Source: Arthrobacter sp. efr-133-TYG-118 (lineage in GTDB: Bacteria; Actinomycetota; Actinomycetes; Actinomycetales; Micrococcaceae). From it: a stretch of DNA of 64,000 nucleotides. This document shows positions 25,412 through 34,574 of the stretch, piece by piece; within the stretch, counting starts at the first letter, position 1, and each line of letters starts with the position of its first letter. Under the pieces are notes generated by a model. That model saw only the letters and a list, made by a program, of their open reading frames with translations. It made no database searches and had not been told where the DNA came from. Location: contig NZ_JARVRH010000031.1 in NCBI RefSeq assembly GCF_030209755.1, forward strand, positions 51,969 through 115,968. The letters are read 5' to 3'. The position numbers were made by a program, and so were the translations under genes.

Positions 25412-26670
25412 GCGAACTCGCCGCTGCTTTCCCCAAAGGCTTTCTCTGGGGGGCATCGACCGCCGCACACCAAAACGAGGGCAACAACACACTCAGCGAC
25501 TTCTGGGCTCTTGAGCATCTGAAGGGTTCGTCGTTCTCGGAGGTCAGTGGCGACACCGTCGACTTCTACCACCGCTGGAAAGAGGACATCGACCTCTTGA
25601 AATCCCTCGGTTTCAACGCTTTCCGCTTCAGCATCGAGTGGGCACGAATCGAACCGTCACGCGGCGAGTTCTCGGCCGCCTCACTCGCTCACTACCGTCG
25701 GATCATCCAGTACTGCCTGACGCAGGGTATCGAACCAGTGATCACACTCCACCATTTCTCAAGCCCGCTGTGGTTTGCCAAAACAGGTGGGTGGGGATCC
25801 GCCGAAGCAGCGGACCGCTTCGGCGACTACGTGACCGCAGTCGCGCCAATTCTCGACGGGGTAACCTGGGTGGCGACGATCAACGAACCTAACATTTTCG
25901 CCGTGATGCATCAGATGTCGCTGGTGCTGCAGGCGCCTGACCCGGAAGCCGTCATCGCGCAAATGGGCAGCACGCAGGACGTCGTCTCAGGCGAGGCTGG
26001 GATCAACGCGTTCTCGATGCCGGAGCCGAAGGAGGAAGCTGCGCAGACCATGCTGCGCGCCCATGCGCGCGCCCGTGAGATTCTTCACGCGACGACATCT
26101 GCTAAGGTCGGCTGGACCGTCGCTGTTCAGAGCCTCGTCGCGAGGCCTGGTTGCGAAGAAGAGCTGCCGCGCTACCAGCGCGTGTGGGAGGACTCCTATC
26201 TCGAATCGGCACGCGATGATGACTGGGTCGGTGTCCAGGCCTATACGAGTCAGCTCGTCGGACCGAATGGGCTCGAAGGGGCCCCCGAAGGCGCGGAAGT
26301 CACTCAGACCGGTTGGGCCTACCGGCCCGACGCCCTCGGCATCGCGCTCCGTCGTGCCTGGGAGGTCACAGGCGGCACTCCGATGATCGTGACTGAGAAC
26401 GGCATCGCGACGAACGACGATAAGCGCCGGATCGACTACACCACCGGTGCGCTGCAGGGCGTGTCCGAGACGATCGCCGACGGGCTGGATTTGCGCGGGT
26501 ATCTGCACTGGACGTTCATCGACAACTTCGAGTGGGTGCACGCATATCAGATGACTTTTGGTCTGGTCGCTGTGGACCGAACCACATTCGAACGCACCCC
26601 GAAGCCGAGCGCCATCTGGCTCGGCGAGGTAGCTCGAACCGCTGGGCTCTCGGCAGGTCTGATCAAATGA
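25408..26670 (+). CDS. Glycoside hydrolase family 1 (beta-glucosidase type)
   Basis: 420 aa, slightly shorter than the usual 440-480. It starts FPKGFLWGASTAAHQNEG, a GH1 N-terminus. The acid/base Glu is in ATINEPN and the nucleophile Glu in IVTENGIAT; the substrate-site block GYLHWTFIDNFEW is intact. There is no signal peptide, so it acts on imported beta-glycosides. The ATG at 25408 has AAGGA upstream. It is the last gene of the LacI/ABC operon; a hairpin follows at 26682. Confidence 0.93.
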   Translation: MSELAAAFPKGFLWGASTAAHQNEGNNTLSDFWALEHLKGSSFSEVSGDTVDFYHRWKEDIDLLKSLGFNAFRFSIEWARIEPSRGEFSAASLAHYRRIIQYCLTQGIEPVITLHHFSSPLWFAKTGGWGSAEAADRFGDYVTAVAPILDGVTWVATINEPNIFAVMHQMSLVLQAPDPEAVIAQMGSTQDVVSGEAGINAFSMPEPKEEAAQTMLRAHARAREILHATTSAKVGWTVAVQSLVARPGCEEELPRYQRVWEDSYLESARDDDWVGVQAYTSQLVGPNGLEGAPEGAEVTQTGWAYRPDALGIALRRAWEVTGGTPMIVTENGIATNDDKRRIDYTTGALQGVSETIADGLDLRGYLHWTFIDNFEWVHAYQMTFGLVAVDRTTFERTPKPSAIWLGEVARTAGLSAGLIK

Positions 26671-26971
26671 CCCAAGGAGGGATCAGCGCCTGCCGGTCTT
26701 GCTGGCGGCGCTGATTCCTTGTCAGTTGCACCGCTCTGGCCGATCTGGCGCCTGACGACCGGTGGGCAGGTGTTTCTGAGAGAGGCCACGGCGCGGCCTC
26801 GACATCGATGCTCTTCATGCCATTGTGGTCACCGATTCCGACGTTACTCGAACACCCTTTTTCGACGACGTTGATCGACGGCATCGGCGGCGTTCGCAGT
26901 TGAGCCGGGGCGGGACGCGGACTGTCACATGGAACATCGCCTTGGCAAGCTTGGCCGAGGCGAGGAATCGT
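26671..26971. other. 301-bp intergenic region between GH1 and Lrp (convergent)
   Basis: Apart from the hairpin at 26682-26715 I see no gene. Short frames on both strands have no recognisable similarity. Confidence 0.4.
26682..26715. terminator. Hairpin terminator after GH1
   Basis: ATCAGCGCC (26682-26690) pairs with GGCGCTGAT (26707-26715), and TGCC/GGC in the loop can extend the stem. It lies 11 nt after the GH1 stop, and the Lrp gene converges on it. Confidence 0.65.
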
Positions 26972-27424
26972 TCAAAGTGGTAGTGGCTGGTTTTCCACGA
27001 CGTTTTTCATGACCAATGTCGAACTCAGTCGCTGTACGCCGGGGAGAGCGGAGAGCTGCTCATCGTAGAGTCGTTGGAAGTTCCGTATGTCGCGGGCGAC
27101 TACTTGAAGCAGGTAGTCGGGGTCTCCGAAGAGGCGCTGCGCCCGCAGGACGTTAGGCACCCCGGCAACGGCTGCTTCGAAGGCAGCGACAGTGTCGCGG
27201 TCTCCGTCGCGCATCGTTACGAAAACCAGGGCCTCGAATGTGAGGCCAAGAGCCTCGGCGTCCAGTTGTGCCCGATACCCGCTGATGGCGCCGGATTCTT
27301 CCAATGCTCGGAGCCGACGGTGGCAAGGGGACAGGCTCAGCCCTACGCGCTCAGCCAAGTCGGTCAGCGAGAGGCGGCCGTCCATCTGTAGCTCAGCAAG
27401 AATCTTCCTGTCCATGTTGTCCAT
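26972..27424 (-). CDS. Lrp/AsnC-family transcriptional regulator
   Basis: 150 aa from the ATG at 27424 (GGGAGA upstream). The N-terminal HTH reads MDRKILAELQMDGRLSLTDL then AERVGLSLSPCHRRLRALEE. The C-terminal RAM/AsnC ligand domain contains LFGDPDYLLQV. It is divergent from the LysE exporter; this pairing normally means amino-acid-induced export, with the regulator binding palindromes between the genes (27455 and 27492). Confidence 0.93.
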   Translation of the reverse strand: MDNMDRKILAELQMDGRLSLTDLAERVGLSLSPCHRRLRALEESGAISGYRAQLDAEALGLTFEALVFVTMRDGDRDTVAAFEAAVAGVPNVLRAQRLFGDPDYLLQVVARDIRNFQRLYDEQLSALPGVQRLSSTLVMKNVVENQPLPL

Positions 27425-27454
27425 AGAGAAGATTCTCCCTGAAACAAGCGCCGA

Positions 27455-27471
27455 TTCCAAAGAATTTGGAA
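27455..27471. promoter_or_regulatory. Lrp-type operator 1
   Basis: TTCCAAAGAATTTGGAA: 7-bp perfect arms with a 3-bp centre, 30 bp upstream of the lrp start. Confidence 0.6.
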
Positions 27472-27491
27472 GCACATTTGGGCCGTACTTC

Positions 27492-27508
27492 CCTAAACTT
27501 TCTTTAGG
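27492..27508. promoter_or_regulatory. Lrp-type operator 2
   Basis: CCTAAACTTTCTTTAGG: 6-bp perfect arms with a 5-bp centre, 40 bp before the lysE start. Confidence 0.5.
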
Positions 27509-27547
27509 CCCAGACGCGCTGGGTTCTGAAGTGCGAAGGAGAGAAAT

Positions 27548-28174
27548 ATGCCGTTCGGGACCGTGGCCGCATTTTGGGCGGTGTCCTTTCTGTTCGTGGT
27601 GACACCGGGGGCGGACTGGGCCTACGCCATCTCGGCCGGGCTCAGGCACCGGACCGTCGTGCCGGCCGTCGCCGGACTGCTGACCGGACACCTTGTGGCC
27701 ACTGCGGTGGTCGCTGCAGGCGTGGGGGCGGTAGTTGCGGGTTCGCCGGTGGTGCTGACCGTGCTGACTGTCGTGGGGTCTGCGTATCTGGTGTGGCTGG
27801 GTCTGGGGATGTTCAGAAACCCGTCGGTCCCGCGGGCAGGTGCGGATTACGTGGAAGGCGGTTGGGCCCGGCAGGCGCTGAAGGGTGCCGGGATCAGTGG
27901 ACTGAATCCCAAGGTCTTCCTCCTGTTCCTCGCGCTCCTGCCGCAGTTCACGAACCCCGATAATTCGTGGCCCGTTGCCGGGCAGATCGTGGCACTGGGA
28001 CTGGTGCACGTTGCCAGCTGCGCAGTCATCTACACCGGTGTGGGAGCCGGAGCCCGCGTGGTGCTGCGGGCCCGGCCCACCGCCGCCCGCACGGTATCCC
28101 GGTTTTCCGGCGCTGCCATGATGCTCATCGGAGTGGTCTTGCTCATCGAACAGGTCCTCCACTGGAACTCGTAG
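27548..28174 (+). CDS. LysE/RhtB-family amino-acid exporter
   Basis: 208 aa, six hydrophobic segments. The family motif FVVTPGADWAYAISAGLRH is near residue 16 and GLNPKVFLLFLALLPQF is in the middle. The ATG at 27548 has GGAGAG upstream. It is divergent from Lrp, which probably controls it. The exported amino acid cannot be told from sequence. Confidence 0.92.
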   Translation: MPFGTVAAFWAVSFLFVVTPGADWAYAISAGLRHRTVVPAVAGLLTGHLVATAVVAAGVGAVVAGSPVVLTVLTVVGSAYLVWLGLGMFRNPSVPRAGADYVEGGWARQALKGAGISGLNPKVFLLFLALLPQFTNPDNSWPVAGQIVALGLVHVASCAVIYTGVGAGARVVLRARPTAARTVSRFSGAAMMLIGVVLLIEQVLHWNS

Positions 28175-28224
28175 GCCCGCTGACAACTATTTAGCCCGCT
28201 GCCATCGTCCACAACCAGGAAGCT

Positions 28225-28420
28225 TTGGAGACCCTAGCCTTGCATTCAGAATTGCTCCACCGAACCTATCTGGACCTCACAACCCCTCACGTGGCCGACG
28301 CCTGCATGCGCCTCGGTATCGCGGTCCGGTGCGCGCCGGCAAGAACCGCCCCGTTATGGACGGGAAGCCATCTGGGGATTGCACCGCGATACGTCCGAGC
28401 TCAGGACCATCCGGGTCAGG
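28225..28420 (+). pseudogene. RraA-family protein remnant (frameshifted N-terminus)
   Basis: The frame from the TTG at 28225 reads LTTPHVADACMRLGI and AVRCAP, the start of an RraA-like (demethylmenaquinone methyltransferase family) protein. A one-base shift near 28328 moves the similarity to the next frame (RPVMDGK, then CTAIRP). After about 28420 similarity is lost. The usual length is about 200-230 aa, so most of the gene is missing. Confidence 0.6.
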
Positions 28421-28778
28421 CCAGCCCAGGCCCGGTGACAGGTCCCTGGGTCAAATCGGTTTCAAGGGCAGGTTCCTGGTCCGCGCGGCACGAGCCCTGA
28501 AACCGTGCGCCCGCTGGTCCGGTCGGCCCTGGGCGGAGGTGCACTGTGTCGTGCATGATCTGCTCCGCTCGATCGAGGATGGCAAGGCTGAGTCCTTCGG
28601 GACGGTCCCGGAATTCGGCCTGCGCCAGAATGGCGGCACCGGCCATCAGGGCTGGGAGGCACAAGTCCTGTTCGCCTACATCGATGGCCGCCGTCGTTGT
28701 GTGGCCGGCAGCGCGCACGAGCGCCTCCAGCGGGTAGACGGCGCGGCGCCCGGTTCCTTCCGAGGTCGCTTCTTCCAC
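28416..28778 (-). CDS. Hypothetical protein, 120 aa
   Basis: The GTG at 28778 is preceded by AAGGAACACC, a good ribosome site. Residues 14-75 (YPLEALVRAAGHTTTAAIDV, LMAGAAILAQAEF, ILDRAEQIMHDTVHL) look like a folded helical domain. The last 45 residues are Gly/Pro-rich and overlap the RraA remnant, so the 3' end may have been replaced at the same junction. No family was recognised. Confidence 0.4.
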   Translation of the reverse strand: MEEATSEGTGRRAVYPLEALVRAAGHTTTAAIDVGEQDLCLPALMAGAAILAQAEFRDRPEGLSLAILDRAEQIMHDTVHLRPGPTGPAGARFQGSCRADQEPALETDLTQGPVTGPGLA

Positions 28779-29024
28779 GGTGTTCCTTCCTCGCCTGCCG
28801 GAATGCTGTCCGCCGCGGGCGCAAGGCCCGGCCTCCGGACACGCCCGCCGGGACGGGGTAGGAACATCCGTGGGGAGTGCATGGACGGACGTCATGCTGT
28901 CCTTCGTTGGTCGGTCCCCGTGGCACCACCGGATCCGGCCGGTTTCGTCGTGTGTTCCCTTTTCCGCTGAGGCAATTCTCGCTGGGTGTGGGTCTTCCCC
29001 GAGAGTGGATCCGAACGCGGAGGC

Positions 29025-29588
29025 TCAGGAAGCGGCCGAGGCAGCGGCCCAGTCGCGCAGGTGGTTCAGGTGGTCGGCTCCGCTCCGCGTGGCGGTGCCG
29101 TCCCGAGTCGCCTCCAGCAACGCACGCCGTAGGGCGATCTGGTCGACGGTGGGAGCAAACGTGTAGGTCTTGCTCCGCCCGTGGGCGGAGCTGATCACGA
29201 AGCCCCGCCCATGCAGTGCAGCCAGGTGCTGATAGACGCTGGACGGCGAGATATCCAGCGCTGCTGCGAAGTCGCCGACCGTGTCCAGTCCCTCCAGAAG
29301 GAGGGACAGGAGGTGGAGCTTGGCGGGGCTGAAAAGCAGGCTCCGGCCGAGAATGGGCGCGCCTCCTTCCTTTTCCCGACTGGGTGCACGGTTATCCGGG
29401 ACGGTTGCTCGGGCTGCTCCCCGCTGCGGCGCGACGGTGGCTTCGATCCTCTTGGAATGACCGGAGGATGTCCTCTTTGGGCTCGGTACTGCCAGGTCCC
29501 CCTGATGCCGTGAGTCCCGGAGCCGGGACGGCGCGATTGATCGGATCGGCCGGTCTTGCCGGCCCGGCTCCGGGGCGTTTGGGCTCAT
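29025..29588 (-). CDS. Winged-helix (ArsR-like) regulator at the end of the ribose-type ABC operon
   Basis: 187 aa if started at the ATG at 29588, which overlaps the ABC ATPase stop. Only the last about 110 residues look folded: LLFSPAKLHLLSLLLEG, the HTH GDFAAALDISPSSVYQHLAAL, and the wing GFVISSAHGRSKTYTFAP. The first about 80 residues are low-complexity Arg/Ser/Pro. A strong GGAAGGAGG at 29362-29370 lies 7 nt before an ATT codon (29354), so translation could start there, giving 109 aa. It may control the upstream importer. Confidence 0.65.
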   Translation of the reverse strand: MSPNAPEPGRQDRPIRSIAPSRLRDSRHQGDLAVPSPKRTSSGHSKRIEATVAPQRGAARATVPDNRAPSREKEGGAPILGRSLLFSPAKLHLLSLLLEGLDTVGDFAAALDISPSSVYQHLAALHGRGFVISSAHGRSKTYTFAPTVDQIALRRALLEATRDGTATRSGADHLNHLRDWAAASAAS

Positions 29589-30427
29589 TTCTCGTTCAGA
29601 ATCCTCTCGAGGTCCTCTGGTTCAGGGGCGTGTCCGTCGTGGGCCTGCTCAAAGGCGGAGATCTCGGCTTCGAGCTCGGCCATGGCCTCGCCGCCGGCCA
29701 TGAGGTCGGTGATCTCCTCGCGGGTGCGCTCGCCCTTGCGGAAGTCGGCGGCTAGTGCGCCGTGGATGAGGACGGCGAAGTGGTCTCCGACCTTCATCGC
29801 GTGCGTGACGTTGTGGGTCACGAGAATGACGGCAAGGCCTTGCTGGCGCGCCTGCATGATGATGCGCAGGACGTGGGTCGCCTCCTTGACGCCGAGCGCA
29901 GCGGTGGGCTCGTCGAGGATGAGAAGCTTGGCGCCGAAGTGCACGGCGCGGCCGATGGCAAGGGCCTGCCGCTCGCCGCCGGAGAGGCCGCCGACAAGGC
30001 GGTCCCCGTCGGTGATACGGGTGATGCCGAGGCTCCGCATCTCGCGCACGGCGACCTCGCCTGCGAACTTGCGATCGAAGCGCTTGAACGGTCCCCACCC
30101 CTTCTTGGGCTCGGCGCCGACGAAGAAGCATCGGCCGATGCTCATCAGAGGGAAAGTCCCGCCGAACTGGTGGACCGTTGCGATCCCGCGGTCGCTGGCG
30201 TCCCGGGGGCTCTTGAACACGACACGCTCGCCCTCGACGTCCATGGTTCCCGAGGTCGGCTCGTGGAAGCCCGAGAGCACTTTGATCAGGGTGGACTTGC
30301 CGGCGCCGTTGTCTCCGAGCAGGCAGAGGACTTCACCGCGCTTTACCTCGAGGGAGATGTCGTTGAGAACCTGGGTTGAGCCGAACGACTTGCAGACGTC
30401 CGTCAGCTTCAGGAATGGGGCATTCAT
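29585..30427 (-). CDS. Ribose/fructose-type ABC importer ATP-binding protein (single domain)
   Basis: 280 aa; one ATPase domain, as in FrcA-type importers rather than the double-domain RbsA. Walker A GDNGAGKST, signature LSGGERQ, Walker B LLILDEPTAAL and H-loop THNV. The Q-loop region HQFGGTFPLMSIGR is unusual for the family. After about residue 235 there is an acidic C-terminal tail (EAEISAFEQAHDGHAPEPED). It lies 4 bp after the permease. Confidence 0.92.
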   Translation of the reverse strand: MNAPFLKLTDVCKSFGSTQVLNDISLEVKRGEVLCLLGDNGAGKSTLIKVLSGFHEPTSGTMDVEGERVVFKSPRDASDRGIATVHQFGGTFPLMSIGRCFFVGAEPKKGWGPFKRFDRKFAGEVAVREMRSLGITRITDGDRLVGGLSGGERQALAIGRAVHFGAKLLILDEPTAALGVKEATHVLRIIMQARQQGLAVILVTHNVTHAMKVGDHFAVLIHGALAADFRKGERTREEITDLMAGGEAMAELEAEISAFEQAHDGHAPEPEDLERILNEK

Positions 30428-30431
30428 TTGG

Positions 30432-31490
30432 TCAGGCCTTCTTCTTCGGGGTGCCGGAGGACAGGGCCATCTTCCGGAAGGTGTTGTTCATGAGAACCGC
30501 AACGAGCAGCAGGATGCCGAGGATAAGTGCTGCCCAGTCGGAGTTCCAGCCGGTGTAGTAGATGCCCTGGCTGACGATCGCGAACGTGAGGGTTCCGAGT
30601 ACCACGCCGACGACCGATCCGTAGCCGCCGGTGAGGAGCACGCCGCCGACAACGACGGCGATGATCGAGTTGAATACGAACGCCTGGCCGTTGGCGACCT
30701 GGGCGCCGTTGTAGAGGATCGTCTGGATCACGCCCACGAGCGACGCGCCCAGCGCCGAGCCCATGTACAGCCCGATCTTTACCTTCTCGACGGGAATACC
30801 CGTGGAGCGGGCGCTGATTGTGTCACCTCCGACGGCGACGATCCAGTTCCCGCGGGGGGCGAAGTGAAGGAACCACCCGACCCCCACGACGACGGCGATC
30901 CACCAGAAGATGGCGACCTCGAACTGGCCCGCGATGAGGGTGCCGAACAGGCCTTTTGCCCATTCATCGGGGTTAAGCGAGACGCTGGTGGTGCCGGTGA
31001 TGACGCGGGAGAAGCCCAGCGTGATGCCTGCGAGGCCGAAGTTCGTCGCCAATGTGACGACGAAGGACGGCACGTTGGTCTTGGTGACGAGGAGCCCGTT
31101 GACGAACCCGATGGCGCCGCCGACGACGAGGGCGGCGACAATGCCGACGATCGTAGGCAGGCCCCAATAGCCCGAGACGATCGCCGTGGTCATCGAGCTT
31201 GCGGCGATCACCGAGCCGACCGAGAGGTCAAGTTCGCCCGCGATCATGAGGAGGCCGACCGGGATGGCGACGATGCCGAGCTCGGCGGCGACATTGAGCC
31301 AGCTGGCCGAACCGCCGCTGGAGAGAAATTGTCCGCCGCCGAAGATGGCGAAGAACACGAAGACCGCCAGCGTGCCGATGAGCGCACCGGCCTCGGGCCG
31401 ACGGAGGAAGGACAAGGATGCCGGAGGCGCTGTTTGCGTCTTCCGTTTGGCGGAGACCTCGGACGGGCCGTGGGTCATGTTAACTGCCAT
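30432..31490 (-). CDS. Ribose-type ABC importer permease
   Basis: 352 aa with about 8-10 hydrophobic segments. The RbsC/FrcB family blocks GELDLSVGSVIA and AVVVGGVLLTGGYGSVVG are present. A polar 35-residue N-terminus precedes the first membrane segment. It is middle gene of the operon binding protein - permease - ATPase - HTH regulator. Confidence 0.93.
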   Translation of the reverse strand: MAVNMTHGPSEVSAKRKTQTAPPASLSFLRRPEAGALIGTLAVFVFFAIFGGGQFLSSGGSASWLNVAAELGIVAIPVGLLMIAGELDLSVGSVIAASSMTTAIVSGYWGLPTIVGIVAALVVGGAIGFVNGLLVTKTNVPSFVVTLATNFGLAGITLGFSRVITGTTSVSLNPDEWAKGLFGTLIAGQFEVAIFWWIAVVVGVGWFLHFAPRGNWIVAVGGDTISARSTGIPVEKVKIGLYMGSALGASLVGVIQTILYNGAQVANGQAFVFNSIIAVVVGGVLLTGGYGSVVGVVLGTLTFAIVSQGIYYTGWNSDWAALILGILLLVAVLMNNTFRKMALSSGTPKKKA

Positions 31491-31583
31491 GGTTGGATTA
31501 CCACCTTCAATACGGGACGCGACGGCTTTGACGCGCCCGGGAGTCGGGAGCCGGGCCCTGTGGACTCAGGGCCCGGCTCGTCG

Positions 31584-32630
31584 TCAACGGACGCCGGCCT
31601 GGTCGCCGGCGAGGACCTGGTTGACGTTCTGCGAATCGATAATTGCAGGACCCGTCAGAATGGGACGCTGCGGGAGGTTGAGGCCATATGAAACGTAAGA
31701 GTTGGCCATGGACACCGAGAGGTAGCCCTGCATGTAGGGTTGCTGGTCGATCGCGAACAGGACGGACCCGTTCTTGATGTTGTTCAGCGTTGCCGTGTCC
31801 ATGTCGAAGGTCGCCGGCTTGACCTTCCCGGTCAGGTTCGCCTGCTGAACCGCGCTGACCGCGCTGCCTGCATCAGAGGTGCTGATCGTGACAACCGAGT
31901 CGATGCTGGGATCCTTGAGCACCGCCGCCTTGATCGCCTGGGCGACGGCGGTCTGGTTGCCGAACTGGGAGGAGGGGAGCGGCAGCTCGGTTGAGGTTCC
32001 GCCATTGGCCTTGATGCCGTCTGCAACGCCGCGGCACCGGTCCTCGGTGTTCGTCGAACCCGGGAGGGTGTTCACACAAAGGGAGTGCTTGACGTCGTGC
32101 TGGCCTAGGTACTTGCCGCCGGCCGAGCCGGCGGTGTATTCCTCGCTGCCGACGTAGTTGATCGCGCCCGCCTTGTCGGCGGCCTGGAGACCCCCGGCGT
32201 TGTAGATGATGAGCGGGATCTTCTTATCCGTCACGCGTTTGAGGGCCGCGTCTTCGGCGTCGGGCACCCAGTCCGGGGCGATGACCGCCGTAGCGCCCTG
32301 GCTCAGGGCCGAGTCGATCAGCTTGGCCGCGTCGGGGCCGAGGTTGTCGTAGTTCTGCGGGCCGAGGAACGTCACCGAGCCGCCCTGGGCCTGCACGACC
32401 TTGCCCGCGTCGTCGACGCCGCGCTTGACTTTTGACCAGAACGGGTCGTCGGACTTTCCCCCGATGACGAAGATCTTGGCCTTGCCGTTTCCTCCCGCGG
32501 CCGCGCCGCTGTTCGAGCCGGACGCGTTACCGGACTGGGAGCACGCGCTCGTCGCCAGCACGGCGAGGACCGCTGCTGCGGCCATGACCCGGCGGTTCCT
32601 TGCCATTCGGGCGATTGACTTCATCGTCAT
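31584..32630 (-). CDS. Ribose-type ABC importer solute-binding lipoprotein
   Basis: 348 aa. The signal peptide ends in LATSACS (lipobox Cys), followed by a Ser/Gly/Asn linker. The type-I periplasmic-binding fold has KIFVIGGKSDDPFWSKVKRG at the start and AVIAPDWVPDAEDAALKRV at the ligand site. Known relatives bind ribose, xylose, galactose or polyols. It is first gene of the importer operon; the LacI at 33130 lies upstream on the same strand. Confidence 0.93.
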   Translation of the reverse strand: MTMKSIARMARNRRVMAAAAVLAVLATSACSQSGNASGSNSGAAAGGNGKAKIFVIGGKSDDPFWSKVKRGVDDAGKVVQAQGGSVTFLGPQNYDNLGPDAAKLIDSALSQGATAVIAPDWVPDAEDAALKRVTDKKIPLIIYNAGGLQAADKAGAINYVGSEEYTAGSAGGKYLGQHDVKHSLCVNTLPGSTNTEDRCRGVADGIKANGGTSTELPLPSSQFGNQTAVAQAIKAAVLKDPSIDSVVTISTSDAGSAVSAVQQANLTGKVKPATFDMDTATLNNIKNGSVLFAIDQQPYMQGYLSVSMANSYVSYGLNLPQRPILTGPAIIDSQNVNQVLAGDQAGVR

Positions 32631-33129
32631 CAGTTATTCCCTTTCACAGAGCCGGACCGATTTATGGAGCGGTCCAAATCCAAGGCGTTCCAATGTGGCG
32701 CCCATCACACAATGGCGTATAGGGATGGTCGGTGTCAATACTTTGTCAGAACAATTTGGAGCGCTCTTACGACGGCTCTCGACTGCACGGGGAGCGACGC
32801 TTGAAAGCGGCCATGAACACGCGGCGGCAACCGCGATGTTCTGGGGTGGGCGGCTCCCCAGTGCCTATCCGCCGTGGACTGCCGGTGCGGAGAAGCGCCT
32901 TGGGGGCAGATGAACGCGATCTTTGCGCGTCGGGAGGCGAAGTGGCCGGCATGCGTCAGGGCGGAGTGCCGTTGTGGCTGAAGCATGCGGGCCATCAGCT
33001 GGGGGAGCGGCGGTCCTTTCTGAACCGACAGGTTTGAGACAACACGGGGACCCCCGAAAGCTATCCCCGCCCCCGGGACTCCGGAGAGTTGTCGAACTTA
33101 GGCGGGTCCAAGCGTCGACCAGAGGCCAA
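32631..33129. other. 499-bp region upstream of the ribose-type ABC operon
   Basis: No convincing gene on either strand. On the minus strand a TTGACA lies at about 32728-32733. The block TGGAGCGGTCCA near 32665 is a short palindrome whose core recurs near 9994. Both are possible promoter or operator parts of the importer operon. Confidence 0.4.
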
Positions 33130-34158
33130 TCAGCGGTCCATCGCCGGGGGGCGCCCCGTGCTCGAACGGACGACGAGTGTTGGCTCGAGGACGATTTCCC
33201 GCCCCTGAACATCCAAGCCGTCGCATCGAGCGACGATCCGCTCGATGGCGGCACGGGCCATCTCGTGCGGCCGCTGGGCAACGCTGGTGAGGTCGAAGGC
33301 AGGATTGTGGGCGAGATGGCTGTCATCCCACCCGACAACCGATATGCCGCCGGGGACGTCGATTCCCTCGCGGGCGAAGAGGCTCACGGCAGCTGCAGCC
33401 GTATCGTCGTTGAAGGCGACCACCGCCGTCGGCAATTCGGCCGCGGCAAGCAATTCGCCTGCCGCCCTGAGCCCGTCAAGGGAATCCTCCCCGCCGGAGA
33501 CCACCATGGTTTCCCCGCCAAGTCCACGCTGTCCCATGGCCCTGATGTACGCCTCCCGGCGCGCATTGGCGACGAGGCCACGGCCGCCGTCCAAATGGGC
33601 GATGCGCCGATGCCCGAGATCGGCGAGATGGTTCACCGCCAAGGCCATTCCGTGTTCGTCGGAGGTCCGGACGACATCGACGGACTCGTGATCGACACTC
33701 CAGCCCATTACTGTCATGGGAATGGTCCCGGCCATGGCCGGCTGTGCTACGGGCGGTCCGAGCATGACGAGACCATCGAACCTGAAGTCGGCAAGGGAAT
33801 CCAGCGCCTGTTGTTCTCCCCGTTCGGGGGTGACGGCACTGAGGATGAGGTCGTATCCATGGTCGGCAGCCGCTGCGTAGAGGCCTTCGAGCAGATCGAA
33901 GTGGAAGTGGCCGGCTCCCCCGAATGTCACGCCAATCAGGCGAGACGTCGGGCTGGCCAATGACCTGGCACGGCGGTCCGGCCTGTAGTCGAGCATTCGT
34001 GCAGCGGCCAGAACCCGGAGGCGAGTCATGGAGGTAGGGCCGGGCTCTTCCCGAATGACAAGGGAGGCCATCGCGCGCGATACGCCAGCCTGCTTGGCGA
34101 CGTCCTCGAGCGTTACGCGTCGCACGGGAGTTCGATTCTGCTTGTCGTGCACTACCAT
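33130..34158 (-). CDS. LacI-family transcriptional regulator
   Basis: 342 aa from the ATG at 34158; an upstream in-frame start would add about 27 residues. The HTH is RVTLEDVAKQAGVSRAMASL, where Met-Ala replaces the usual Thr-Val in the recognition helix. The hinge is YRPDRRARSLAS, followed by a full sensor domain (FNDDTAAAAV, VVGWDDSHLA). It lies upstream of the ribose-type importer and probably regulates it. Confidence 0.9.
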   Translation of the reverse strand: MVVHDKQNRTPVRRVTLEDVAKQAGVSRAMASLVIREEPGPTSMTRLRVLAAARMLDYRPDRRARSLASPTSRLIGVTFGGAGHFHFDLLEGLYAAAADHGYDLILSAVTPERGEQQALDSLADFRFDGLVMLGPPVAQPAMAGTIPMTVMGWSVDHESVDVVRTSDEHGMALAVNHLADLGHRRIAHLDGGRGLVANARREAYIRAMGQRGLGGETMVVSGGEDSLDGLRAAGELLAAAELPTAVVAFNDDTAAAAVSLFAREGIDVPGGISVVGWDDSHLAHNPAFDLTSVAQRPHEMARAAIERIVARCDGLDVQGREIVLEPTLVVRSSTGRPPAMDR

Positions 34159-34574
34159 TTCGAATCGGTTCCCATCGTCGGCTATGGCCGTAGGCCTTCC
34201 GAGCTTCCTAACTTGTACTGACGGTCCCGAGCGTATCACTTGGTCATTTAGGCGAAGCGGTGGGGCTTTGGACCATTGGCGATAGCGCTAGCCACGTCGT
34301 CCGGAACACGGCTGGCTACCAGGATCGCGTCGTTTGTCGGCTCCACCACCGGCACAGACGCTCATGCTTGTGGCTGCTTCGTATCGCCCTTTTCTGGGGC
34401 AGGTTTCAGCCTGTCGTCCCCCGGGGGCCGGGGCGCCAGGACGGGCAACCCCCGTCCCGAGCGTCTGGGGAGCTACTTCTTAGCGAGCTACTAATCGACC
34501 TCTCCTTGGGGCACAACATCCGCTAGAGGCTCAACCTCTGTTGCGTGCCGTCGATCCTCCCTACGTCAGGGCAG
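34159..34574. other. 416-bp intergenic region
   Basis: No gene recognised. A GC-rich inverted repeat (GGACGGG / CCGTCC) lies near 34438-34460. It borders the zone of gene remnants at 34.6-35.0 kb. Confidence 0.4.

Noticed and set aside
29556..31691. 711-codon open frame on the plus strand
   Set aside because: It is antisense to the ABC ATPase and permease genes, which have clear motifs. It has no family motifs and arises from GC-rich codon use.
32732..33338. Several short frames upstream of the ribose-type operon
   Set aside because: No ribosome sites or similarity; the region reads better as a promoter region.
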